Shown here: positions 1 to 5,561 of the stretch, one piece after another
Numbering within the stretch: the first letter of the stretch is position 1
Layout of the letters: each line of letters starts with the position of its first letter
Assembly: GCF_018371055.1 (NCBI RefSeq)
Contig: NZ_JAGYZD010000081.1
Location: forward strand, 1-6,785
Reading direction: 5' to 3'
Length of the DNA: 6,785 nucleotides
From: Finegoldia magna
Lineage (GTDB): Bacteria; Bacillota; Clostridia; Tissierellales; Peptoniphilaceae
Notes under the pieces: model-generated
The model's database searches: none
The model's input: the letters and a program-made list of their open reading frames with translations, nothing else
What the model was told of the DNA's origin: nothing
Position numbers and translations under genes: made by a program

Positions 1-1
1 T

Positions 2-652
2 TACTATGGTTGTAAACATAGGCAGATGATAAGAGGTCATAAGTGTACTTTCCGTAAGCAAATTAGAGAAGAATTGTTAGATGATGCTGTTGCAGAGGTG
101 ATTGTAAAGATAGTAAGTAATCCGAAATTTGCTTCTATGATGCAAGAAAAAATCAACATGAAGGTGGATACCTCTGAAATAGAAAAAGAAATAGATAATT
201 ACCAAAAGGAATTGAGGAAGAGTCATTCTACAAAGTTTAAGCTAATTGAGGAAATAGATAATTTAGATGTTGAAGATAAGCATTATAAGAGAAGAAAACA
301 GGATTTAGACGATAGACTTTATCGCATGTATGACAAAATAGATGAATTAGAATCATCACTAATTGATGCGAAAGCAAAGAAACAGACTATTGAAGCTGAA
401 AAACTCACAGGAGATAACATATATAAGGTTCTGATCTATTTTGATAAACTCTATAAAGTCATGAATGATGTAGAGCGTAGGCAGTTAATTACAGCTTTGA
501 TTTCTGAAATTCAAGTTTATGAAGAAAAACAACCTAACGGACAATGGCTAAAATCAATTACTTTCAAGCTCCCAATTATAGACGACGACTTGAATATAAG
601 TTTGGACAATGATAAACAAGTTGAGACGATAGTGCTGATACAAAAGATGTAA
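2..652 (+). CDS. Large serine recombinase, C-terminal part (5' end outside window)
   Basis: This is the last 216 codons of a gene whose catalytic serine resolvase domain lies upstream of the window. The frame is open from base 2, so the Met codon at 26 is internal and not the start. Residues 1-15 (YYGCKHRQMIRGHKC) look like the end of a recombinase zinc ribbon with two Cys. Residues about 50-130 are a Lys/Glu/Asp-rich coiled coil with heptad leucines and isoleucines, the segment that mediates synapsis control in large serine recombinases. The end (WLKSITFKLPI, then SLDNDKQVETIVLIQKM) matches my memory of TndX/TnpX-type recombinases of Gram-positive integrative elements, whose C-termini carry an F-x-F-P strand and a V-E-T-V-x-L motif. 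Such enzymes cut and join DNA at short att sites to integrate and excise the element, and their gene often lies at one end of the element. The last codons lie next to a repeated tail shared with the right edge of the window. Confidence 0.85.
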   Translation, partial: YYGCKHRQMIRGHKCTFRKQIREELLDDAVAEVIVKIVSNPKFASMMQEKINMKVDTSEIEKEIDNYQKELRKSHSTKFKLIEEIDNLDVEDKHYKRRKQDLDDRLYRMYDKIDELESSLIDAKAKKQTIEAEKLTGDNIYKVLIYFDKLYKVMNDVERRQLITALISEIQVYEEKQPNGQWLKSITFKLPIIDDDLNISLDNDKQVETIVLIQKM

Positions 653-777
653 ATTTAGAAATCCTGCATTTCAAGCAGTTTTATAATCATTTTATCTTTG
701 ATAAAGATGAAGAAGTATATGTCAAAAAGACTCAAAAAAACTACATGGACGTAAGAGTAGTTTTGAGACTAGTATGA
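625..777 (+). pseudogene. Short conserved open frame downstream of recombinase (possible gene relic)
   Basis: In a frame different from the recombinase, 50 codons are open with no ATG at the beginning. They include DVNLEILHFKQFY and YVKKTQKNYMDVRVVL. The second repeat copy keeps the same frame open until a stop at 6686. Between codons 646 and 765 the copies differ at nine bases. Six are third codon positions, three codon changes are silent, and the amino acid changes are mostly mild (I/V, D/E, N/K, E/K, V/G). This suggests past selection as protein. I do not recognise the peptide. It may be the 3' end of a gene whose front was lost when the element inserted. Confidence 0.35.
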
Positions 778-849
778 GGAAACACAAAAAATAATATAAA
801 CTCATTTTGTACTTTCTACAAGAGTAGCGTAAAAAGCTGCTCTTCTTTT
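642..849 (+). repeat. Long direct repeat, copy 1 (element tail with terminator)
   Basis: This stretch matches 6562-6769 at a constant offset of 5,920 bases with no gaps. I count 18 differences in 208 positions (about 91% identity). The left boundary lies inside the last codons of the recombinase gene, where similarity fades gradually but stays codon-aligned back to about 619 (VETIVLIQKM against AEAVALI-stop-KM). The right boundary is the end of the terminator. The segment therefore behaves as a conserved downstream tail of two related recombinase genes. It could be an element terminus or a duplicated target region. Confidence 0.85.
820..849 (+). terminator. Intrinsic terminator after recombinase tail, copy 1
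   Basis: The arms AAGAGTAGC (820-828) and GCTGCTCTT (836-844) pair over nine bases with one G-T pair around a seven-base loop, and a T-rich run follows. Both differences from copy 2 inside the hairpin fall in the loop (829 and 835), so the stem is fully conserved. It insulates the antitoxin gene from transcription coming from the recombinase gene. Confidence 0.75.
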
Positions 850-917
850 ATTGAAGGGAGTAAGGATTCGTTACATATGTTATATAAAATGTAAAAACAT
901 TTAATAATGATAATGTA

Positions 918-946
918 TTGACAAAGCACGAACTTTGATATACAAT
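918..946 (+). promoter_or_regulatory. Sigma-A-type promoter of the relB-like gene
   Basis: The -35 box TTGACA (918-923) and -10 box TACAAT (941-946) are separated by exactly 17 bases. They lie just upstream of the ribosome binding site of the antitoxin gene and downstream of the copy 1 terminator. This is the strongest promoter match in the window. Confidence 0.7.
922..937. promoter_or_regulatory. Candidate operator inverted repeat between -35 and -10
   Basis: CAAAG (922-926) and CTTTG (933-937) form an inverted repeat with a six-base spacer inside the promoter. RelB/DinJ antitoxins bind short palindromes in their own promoters through a ribbon-helix-helix domain, so this is a plausible autoregulatory site. 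The arms are short and chance is possible. Confidence 0.35.
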
Positions 947-967
947 AAGGTCAAAGGAGATGAGGAT

Positions 968-1240
968 ATGGCTACAACAAATTTGAATATAAGAACAGAT
1001 AAAGAAATAAAAGAAGCAGCAGAAAAAATCTACTCCAGTTTAGGTTTAAATATGACCACTGCAATTAACATGTTTTTAAGGGCAAGTATTAGAGAGAGTG
1101 GCATTCCTTTCGATTTAAAACTTGATGTTCCAAATGATGAAACTATAAAAGCGATTGAAGAAGGAAGAATGATAGCTAAAGATACGAAAGTGAAATCCTA
1201 TGATAATATGGATGACTTGAGGAAAGCCCTTGAAGTATAA
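968..1240 (+). CDS. relB: RelB/DinJ-family antitoxin, no cognate toxin gene next to it
   Basis: The gene encodes 90 residues. I chose the ATG at 968 because AAAGGAG (953-959) sits eight bases before it; an ATG at 935 lies inside the promoter. The N-terminal half (TTNLNIRTDKEIKEAAEKI, then LGLNMTTAINMFLRASI) is the typical ribbon-helix-helix DNA-binding region of RelB/DinJ. The phrase GIPFDLKLDVPN and a C-terminal segment ending YDNMDDLRKALEV are usual for the family and form the toxin-wrapping tail. Such antitoxins block RelE/YafQ mRNA interferases and repress their own operon. The toxin gene normally overlaps or follows within a few bases, but here only 48 non-coding bases follow before a gene of another family. 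This is therefore an orphan antitoxin, a remnant after a deletion, or a partner of the next gene. Confidence 0.85.
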   Translation: MATTNLNIRTDKEIKEAAEKIYSSLGLNMTTAINMFLRASIRESGIPFDLKLDVPNDETIKAIEEGRMIAKDTKVKSYDNMDDLRKALEV

Positions 1241-1288
1241 AATAAAGTTCTATTATTAGCAGGTCTTGAGGTAACAAAATAAGGTAAA

Positions 1289-1762
1289 ATGATCGAAGTG
1301 GTGCAGGCGAAAACTCTTGATGAAGTCGATAGAAGAGTAAATAGTTTGCAACGGCAATTTTATAATAGAGCAATACACAGTGAGGTTCAAAAATATTGCA
1401 TCAAAGATTATTTGCAAAAAGATTATTATGATGCTGTCTTTGAAGCTGCTAAGGGACTGGCACAAAGAGTACGAGATATTACTGGATTAACCACAGATGG
1501 TGGTACATTGTTTCAGACTGCTTTTTCTAAAAATGATCCTTATTTGTTTTTTAATAGTATGAAGACGGACAGTGAGATAAGTGAATTTATTTGACTGAAA
1601 GAATTAATGGAGGCAATTTTCCATCTAGTAAGAAATCCAGTAGCACATACGCCTAAGATTAATTGGAAGGTTGATGAAGACAAGGCACTTGATATTTTAA
1701 CTTTGATTTCTTTTGCACATAAGTATTTAGATGAGTGTCATAAAATGCCGGGAAAAATATGA
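1289..1762 (+). pseudogene. Ymh/TIGR02391-type HEPN-like protein interrupted by an in-frame TGA
   Basis: The frame from ATG 1289 reads 101 codons and meets TGA at 1592-1594. It then continues in the same frame for 55 more codons to the stop at 1760-1762. Both halves fit one protein family I remember as Hypoth_Ymh (TIGR02391): YYDAVFEAAKGLAQRVRD, then LTTDGGTLFQTAFS before the stop, and LKELMEAIFHLVRNPVAH after it. A glycine is usual at the stop position, so a single GGA-to-TGA change would explain the break; no frameshift is needed. RNPVAH (R115 to H120) has the R-x4-H spacing of HEPN ribonucleases. Many homologues are longer at the N-terminus, so the front may also be missing. The start is weak (AAGG four bases upstream). 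The gene could be dead, or expressed as a truncated protein or by readthrough. Confidence 0.7.
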
Positions 1763-1773
1763 GGAGGAAGTAC

Positions 1774-2397
1774 ATGGAATTTTATTATAGTGATAGCATA
1801 GAAGCACTAAAAACATTTTATTTATCTATGCGAAAAATCAATGTGCAAATTGGTACGTTTGAATATACATATAACGGAATAGTATCAGATGTGATTTTTG
1901 ACACAAGAGATTCTGAACTTTGGAAATTGGTTTTTATAAAAAGAGGTCATGGTGATATGTTATCCATTCCAATAAAGAAAGGATATCGTTTTACCATAGA
2001 AGGAAATGAGAAATACAAAGAATTTGCAGATTATTTCGATATTGGAAGAGGTAAAGGACAATTTAGCATAAAGGATTTTGTGATTCATTTAAATAATAAA
2101 ATCCCGTTCGAATATAGCTTATCAGATAATGTGCGAAGAACAATTTTGAAATATGATAGAATAGATACTGATAGCGATGGAATATTTCCGATTGGAATTA
2201 AAAATTGGGAGGTTGTTCATGCAAAGAACCCAATGCTACCAAAAGATAAATACCATAGGACAAACAAGAACTTATTAAAAACAAGACAGTTATATCCAGC
2301 AATATATTCAGCGACAAAGGATACGGATATTACCATTATATATGGAACAATGCCTGGGCAAAAAACAGGAAAAATGAAAAAGTGTAAATTTGATTAA
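1774..2397 (+). CDS. Uncharacterised protein, possibly DUF6037-like
   Basis: The gene encodes 207 residues. ATG 1774 is preferred over the in-frame ATG at 1759 because AGGAGG (1762-1767) lies six bases before it and would fall inside the coding region of the longer form. The ribosome binding site overlaps the stop codon of the preceding Ymh frame, so the two are likely one transcript with coupled translation. The protein looks soluble, with no signal peptide or membrane segment. It has a beta-rich N-terminal half (FEYTYNGIVSDVIFDTR, then WKLVFIKRGHGDMLSIPIKK), a middle region with GKGQFSIKDFVIHLN, and a basic C-terminus with many Lys and Arg that might bind nucleic acid. The pattern resembles the DUF6037 family in my memory, but I cannot confirm this. 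Its function is unknown. Its position suggests a partner of the HEPN-like gene. Confidence 0.75.
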   Translation: MEFYYSDSIEALKTFYLSMRKINVQIGTFEYTYNGIVSDVIFDTRDSELWKLVFIKRGHGDMLSIPIKKGYRFTIEGNEKYKEFADYFDIGRGKGQFSIKDFVIHLNNKIPFEYSLSDNVRRTILKYDRIDTDSDGIFPIGIKNWEVVHAKNPMLPKDKYHRTNKNLLKTRQLYPAIYSATKDTDITIIYGTMPGQKTGKMKKCKFD

Positions 2398-2421
2398 AAC
2401 ATTCTTTTGCTTGTTTGAATA

Positions 2422-2554
2422 GATATGTTCCCATGTACAGAAAAATTCCTGTGGATATGTTTCCACTTAGAGGCAAAGGCAGAAATGTGGCTTTGACATA
2501 CTTACTGTCATATCGAGCCACGTTGAGAGTGTAGTATTGATGTCAAGAAAATAA
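2422..2554 (+). other. Relic A: decayed RumA/RlmD-like 3' end, probable old attachment site
   Basis: The frame 2519-2554 reads HVESVVLMSRK and a TAA stop. In RumA/RlmD 23S rRNA uracil methyltransferases, as I remember them, such an end follows D-M-F-P-H-T. Upstream, GATATGTT occurs twice (2422 and 2453), each followed by bases encoding D-M-F-P, but about 50 bases separate the second from HVES. The intervening DNA contains TTGACATACTTACTGT (2493-2508), which also occurs in relic C, and a small inverted repeat TGACA/TGTCA (2494-2510). I read this as the 3' end of a target gene interrupted by leftover element DNA. An alternative is a serine-recombinase C-terminus, whose last residues are similar. 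Confidence 0.5.
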
Positions 2555-2598
2555 GAACATAGGATATTTCTACTTTATTTAGAAATTTGGAGGAAATA

Positions 2599-3627
2599 AT
2601 GATAAAGAAAATTGGAGTTGTGAGCTTATCAAGTGGTGTTTTGGGAGAAAGTTTTGTTGAGCATGAAATAAAAATAGGAATAGACAGATTAAATAAGCTA
2701 GGAGTCGAAATAGAGTTTTTACCTAATTCTTTGAAAGGCATTGATTTTTTAAAGAATCATCCGGAAGCTAGGGCAGATGATTTGCTGCTTGCTTTTGAAG
2801 ATGACACTATTGATATGATTTTATGTGCTATTGGTGGAGAAGATACCTATAGATTAGCTCCTTATTTATTTGAAAGAGATAGATTAAAAAATATTGTTAA
2901 ACAAAAACTTTTTTTAGGCTTTTCTGACTCAACAATGAATCACTTTATGCTAAATAAGCTTGGCATAAGAACATTTTATGGTCAGGCTTTCTTGCCCGAT
3001 GTGTGCGAACTATCTGCTAATATGTTAGCTTATACAGAAAAATACTTTTTGGAACTTATAAAAACAGGAAAAATAAATGAGATACATCCTAGTGAAGTTT
3101 GGTATGAGGCAAGGGAAGATTTTGGCGATAAAGCTATTGGAGTAGAAATGAAAAGTCATCCTAATACCGGTTTTGAGCTTTTAAGAGGAAATCCTATATT
3201 TAGTGGAAAAATTTTAGGCGGATGCATAGAAACAATATATGATATGTTCGATAATTCTAGATTTAACGATACAGTAGAAATTTGTAGCAAATATAATTTA
3301 TTTCCAACCCTTGAGGAATGGGAGAATAAGATTTTACTAATAGAATCAAGCGAAGAAAAATCAAAACCAGATTTATATTGGAAAATGATACGTGCTCTAA
3401 AAGACTACGGATTATTTGATGTATTAGCAGGAGTATTAGTAGGAAAACCTCAAAATGAAATCTATTACGAGGAGTATAAATCTATTTTATTAGAAGAAAT
3501 CACTAATAAAGATTTACCTATTGTCTATAATATAAATATTGGACACTCAACTCCAAGATGTATAATTCCTTTTGGGGTAGAAGCAGAAGTAAATGTAAGT
3601 AAACAAATGATCTCCTTTAGTTATTAA
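2599..3627 (+). CDS. MccF-like S66 family peptidase (LD-carboxypeptidase fold)
   Basis: The gene encodes 342 residues, close to the 344 of MccF. ATG 2599 is chosen because GGAGG (2589-2593) precedes it by five bases; a TTG at 2587 would overlap that site. The N-terminus MIKKIGVVSLSSG, the AIGGED loop (77-82) and the nucleophile elbow GFSDST (Ser109) are typical of clan S66. Glu249 in LLIESSEE and His316 in NIGHSTP complete the Ser-Glu-His triad. Family members cut murein tetrapeptides or, in the MccF group, cut the amide bond of microcin C-type aminoacyl-nucleotide antibiotics and give immunity. The long middle domain and the absence of a signal peptide point to a cytoplasmic MccF-type enzyme rather than a cell-wall enzyme. 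No microcin precursor or adenylating gene is nearby, so it would act as an orphan resistance gene. It stands alone between relics A and B. Confidence 0.88.
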   Translation: MIKKIGVVSLSSGVLGESFVEHEIKIGIDRLNKLGVEIEFLPNSLKGIDFLKNHPEARADDLLLAFEDDTIDMILCAIGGEDTYRLAPYLFERDRLKNIVKQKLFLGFSDSTMNHFMLNKLGIRTFYGQAFLPDVCELSANMLAYTEKYFLELIKTGKINEIHPSEVWYEAREDFGDKAIGVEMKSHPNTGFELLRGNPIFSGKILGGCIETIYDMFDNSRFNDTVEICSKYNLFPTLEEWENKILLIESSEEKSKPDLYWKMIRALKDYGLFDVLAGVLVGKPQNEIYYEEYKSILLEEITNKDLPIVYNINIGHSTPRCIIPFGVEAEVNVSKQMISFSY

Positions 3628-3816
3628 ACAAAATTGAGCTGAGCTATGAGTTGTTTTTCTTTACTTTCGAATGACGTAATATATTACAAGATATTTACTG
3701 ATTGAGCTATTACCCATACGAGATTTTTGAAAAACATTGAAAATTATTCATACTGATCACTCAAGCCAAGAATCTTCAAGAGATGCTATTAAAGGACATC
3801 GATTTGTAAGAAAACG

Positions 3817-3858
3817 ACCTCTGAGAGTGAGGTATTGATGTCTAGTATAGATGAGTAG
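3817..3858 (+). other. Relic B: second decayed HVESVVLMSR-type 3' end
   Basis: The frame reads TSESEVLMSSIDE and a TAG stop. Bases 3820-3846 match relic A (2522-2548) at 21 of 27 positions, including GAGAGTG and GTATTGATGTC. The reading frame in both gives E-S-x-V-L-M-S. It is followed by a terminator-like hairpin, as expected at the end of a former gene. Nothing upstream in this frame forms a recognisable protein. Confidence 0.45.
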
Positions 3859-3878
3859 GAATGTTCTTAATGGCTGAA

Positions 3879-3919
3879 AATCAATCAGTTTATGATGATA
3901 GAGGATTGATTGTTTTTTA
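3879..3919 (+). terminator. Intrinsic terminator candidate downstream of relic B
   Basis: AATCAATC (3879-3886) pairs perfectly with GATTGATT (3904-3911) around a 17-base loop, and GTTTTTT follows. The stem is AT-rich and the loop is long, so it may be weak. It would end transcription from the S66 peptidase gene or from the former gene represented by relic B. Confidence 0.5.
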
Positions 3920-3938
3920 ATATGGGTATAGATATAAA
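3910..3938 (+). promoter_or_regulatory. Candidate promoter for the 3980 gene
   Basis: TTGTTT (3910-3915) and TATAAA (3933-3938) are 17 bases apart and lie about 40 bases upstream of the start codon. The -35 box overlaps the T-run of the preceding terminator, and the region is AT-rich. The match may therefore be fortuitous. Confidence 0.35.
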
Positions 3939-3979
3939 GACAAGTTAAAATAGTAAATTTTATTAAAGGAGAAGTCGAA

Positions 3980-4408
3980 ATGTTAATAGACCCATCATCT
4001 TTTAAAAGATTAGAAGACTCACTTATAGAGCAAGGTAAAATTGAGAAGTTTGAAAAAGAATCCGGTAAGATATTGGGGAGGGTAATGATTACCATAGGGA
4101 GTATTCCCGATGATATAAAAGAAGATGTTTTAAGAGACAATGAAGAAGATGATTTAATAATTTTCAATTGTTCTTTTGATTTTTACAATTCAACTTTAGG
4201 AATAGCGCTTTATAAGAAAGATTTGAAATTAGCATCGAGAATTTGGATAACAGAACAAGAAGAGGGAGCGGAAAAACCATCGCAAGATTGGATTGAATTT
4301 TTTATTAGATTATTAGTTGAATATGTAATAGAAAGTAATGATGGTTTTGGATACCCAATTTATGCATTTGTAAATAATGACTCAGAAATGGTAATAGTTC
4401 CGGAATAA
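3980..4408 (+). CDS. Small acidic protein of unknown function
   Basis: The gene encodes 142 residues. ATG 3980 follows AAAGGAG (3965-3971) at eight bases. I do not recognise the family. The protein is rich in Glu and Asp, has no signal peptide or membrane helix, and looks like a compact alpha/beta fold. It has an N-terminal helix (FKRLEDSLIEQGKIEKFEKE), strands around GRVMITIGSI, DLIIFNCSFDFY and LGIALYKK, and a helix DWIEFFIRLLVEYVIES near the end. It is a single-gene unit with its own terminator 12 bases after the stop, between relic B and a recombinase relic. Size, acidity and isolation would suit an immunity or anti-defence protein, but that is a guess from context only. Confidence 0.8.
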   Translation: MLIDPSSFKRLEDSLIEQGKIEKFEKESGKILGRVMITIGSIPDDIKEDVLRDNEEDDLIIFNCSFDFYNSTLGIALYKKDLKLASRIWITEQEEGAEKPSQDWIEFFIRLLVEYVIESNDGFGYPIYAFVNNDSEMVIVPE

Positions 4409-4419
4409 TAAATAATTTT

Positions 4420-4447
4420 AGCATCTACAAAAGTAGGTGCTTTTCTT
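4420..4447 (+). terminator. Intrinsic terminator of the 3980 gene
   Basis: AGCATCTAC (4420-4428) pairs with GTAGGTGCT (4433-4441) over nine bases with one G-T pair around an AAAA loop. TTTTCTT follows. This is a clean, compact terminator 12 bases after the stop codon. Confidence 0.85.
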
Positions 4448-4468
4448 ATACTTAAATTTAGAAGGTGC

Positions 4469-4519
4469 TTCGATTGGCAAGATTCGACGGCTGAATCAAT
4501 TGTGTTGTTGTCAAGGTAA
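4469..4519 (+). pseudogene. Relic of a serine recombinase 3' end (FDWQDSTAESIVLLSR-stop)
   Basis: Seventeen codons including the stop encode FDWQDSTAESIVLLSR. This fits the extreme C-terminus of TndX-type recombinases, where I remember a D-W-x-x-S-T-x-E-[ST]-V-x-L-L-S pattern. Bases 4468-4495 match 6518-6545 at 23 of 28 positions, so two such ends survive in the window. The frame upstream (about 4448-4468) no longer resembles a recombinase, and a terminator of another gene lies just before it, so only the tail remains. It lies 43 bases before the next gene. Confidence 0.55.
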
Positions 4520-4536
4520 TGTGATTGCTATAAAAT
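4505..4536 (+). promoter_or_regulatory. Candidate promoter of the 4562 gene, partly inside the recombinase relic
   Basis: TTGTCA (4508-4513) and TAAAAT (4531-4536) are 17 bases apart. An overlapping alternative is TTGTTG (4505-4510) with the extended -10 TGCTATAAA (4526-4534) at 18 bases. Either way the -35 box is formed by the L-L-S codons of the recombinase relic. The cargo gene may thus use sequence donated by the attachment-site tail. Confidence 0.45.
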
Positions 4537-4561
4537 AGTATATAAGTTAAGAGGTGAAACT

Positions 4562-5311
4562 ATGATAATAGATAGTTTTGATAAAGACACAGAGCCACTT
4601 ATCAGTCTAAAAGACTTTTATGGAGAAAAGAAAAATATTGCAGAAAAATGTTTGATAATATATTCAAAAAGCATAATAGAATATTTGCTTGATAATTTTG
4701 AATGCGAAGAAATTGGAAATATAGGATCTGTAAATGGGTCAAGACCAGTATATAAAAGTAGATTTGAAGGTCAAGAATTTGTATTTTATCTTACTATGAT
4801 GGGTTCGGCTCTTGCTTCAGGAGATTGTGTAGAAGTTAATTGGATTACAGGTGCAAATAAATTTATTATGTTTGGATCTTGTGGCAGTCTTGATAAAGAA
4901 AAAACTTTTGGAAAGTACATTATACCAACAGAGGCTTATAGAGGTGAAGGAGCATCTTATTATTATGCGGCGCCTTCTGATTATATTGCTATTAAAAACC
5001 ATGATAAGCTTGAAGAATTTTTTATCAAGGAAAAAGCTCCCTACACTAAGGGAAATGTCTGGAATACAGATGTTATGCTTCGTGAGACACGCGGACTCGT
5101 TTCAAAGAGAAAGGCAGAAGGATGTATAGCAGTAGAAATGGAGCTTGCAGGTGTTCAAGCAGCTTGTGATTTTTATAGATTTGAACTTTATAACTTTCTT
5201 GAAGCAGGAGATATATTAGATGAGAGCTGTTATGAGGTCGAAGGACTCCATAATGCCAACCATGATCTTGGAAAATTGTATTTGGCATTAAAATTTTTAA
5301 AAGAAATATAA
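4562..5311 (+). CDS. Nucleoside phosphorylase-superfamily protein
   Basis: The gene encodes 249 residues. ATG 4562 follows GAGGTG (4551-4556) at five bases. Motifs of the PNP/UDP phosphorylase fold appear in order: MMGSALASGD (79-88), the phosphate-loop region FIMFGSCGSL (101-110), the base-pocket stretch EAYRGEGASYYY (124-135), VWNTDVMLRET (166-176), the ribose-binding VEMEL (191-195), and AGD (215-217), where the catalytic Asp would be. Family enzymes split nucleosides to base and ribose-1-phosphate, or hydrolyse them. The exact substrate cannot be read from the sequence. The catalytic Asp normally follows Ser (S-D) in phosphorylases and MTA/SAH nucleosidases; here it follows Gly. There is no neighbouring purine operon. 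It is the first gene of a unit that starts next to a recombinase relic, so it is cargo and not a housekeeping copy by context. Confidence 0.85.
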   Translation: MIIDSFDKDTEPLISLKDFYGEKKNIAEKCLIIYSKSIIEYLLDNFECEEIGNIGSVNGSRPVYKSRFEGQEFVFYLTMMGSALASGDCVEVNWITGANKFIMFGSCGSLDKEKTFGKYIIPTEAYRGEGASYYYAAPSDYIAIKNHDKLEEFFIKEKAPYTKGNVWNTDVMLRETRGLVSKRKAEGCIAVEMELAGVQAACDFYRFELYNFLEAGDILDESCYEVEGLHNANHDLGKLYLALKFLKEI

Positions 5312-5317
5312 GATAAA

Positions 5318-5334
5318 TTATAATGAGATTATAA
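5318..5334. repeat. Perfect short inverted repeat after the phosphorylase gene
   Basis: TTATAAT (5318-5324) and ATTATAA (5328-5334) pair fully around GAG. No T-run follows, so this is not a good intrinsic terminator. It could be a binding site or a chance palindrome in AT-rich DNA. Confidence 0.3.
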
Positions 5335-5561
5335 GAGATTAAATGTATTGAGTATAAACTCATATACTAAAGAAAAATAAGCGACAACAATACAAACAAA
5401 AGAATAGTAGTATTTTTACATATTTTTCTACTAAACAAAATATTACCGCAGCATGATTTGTTGATAAAATGGTTTAAATATATCAAATTGATGTACTAAA
5501 TATTAATATATAGTTAGAAGTTTTGTGAAAATGTCGTAGCATCAAGAAGTATAGAAGGATG

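Larger units (their letters stand above)
3628..3979. other. 352-base intergenic region between the S66 peptidase and the next gene
   Basis: No convincing gene is present. It holds a perfect 12-base palindrome GTAATATATTAC (3676-3687), relic B (3817-3858), a terminator-like hairpin (3879-3919) and a promoter-like pair (3910-3938). CCCATACGAG at about 3713-3722 may be the leftover left half of the D-M-F-P-H-T coding stretch belonging to relic B, but that match is short. A long open frame on the minus strand crossing 3757-4167 overlaps the next gene, has no supporting features, and is not called. Confidence 0.6.

Noticed and set aside
1176..1465. Two minus-strand open frames across the antitoxin/Ymh junction, considered as a missing toxin
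   Set aside because: Composition is hydrophobic and low in complexity, there is no RelE-like sequence, and they run against well-supported + strand genes.
2493..2498. TTGACA inside relic A (and 6389-6394 in relic C) as a promoter -35 box
   Set aside because: No acceptable -10 box lies 16-18 bases downstream in either place; it is better explained as part of the shared scar.
2587..2598. TTG start for the S66 peptidase
   Set aside because: It would overlap the GGAGG ribosome binding site; ATG 2599 fits the spacing and the family N-terminus.
2336..2741. Two minus-strand open frames near relic A
   Set aside because: They overlap the ends of two real genes and the relic, with no recognisable protein features.
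3628..3660. Possible terminator directly after the S66 peptidase gene (GAGCTGAGCT with a T-run)
   Set aside because: I could not form a stable stem that ends at the T-run; pairing has mismatches or leaves no loop.
3757..4167. 136-codon open frame on the minus strand
   Set aside because: It lies largely antisense to the better-supported gene at 3980, is rich in Ser/Leu/Ile as expected for a shadow frame in AT-rich DNA, and shows no family features.
4817..5363. Open frames in other phases across the phosphorylase gene (minus strand 4817-5002 and 5073-5363; plus strand 4851-5129)
   Set aside because: All overlap a gene with clear family motifs; none shows a supporting start site or domain.
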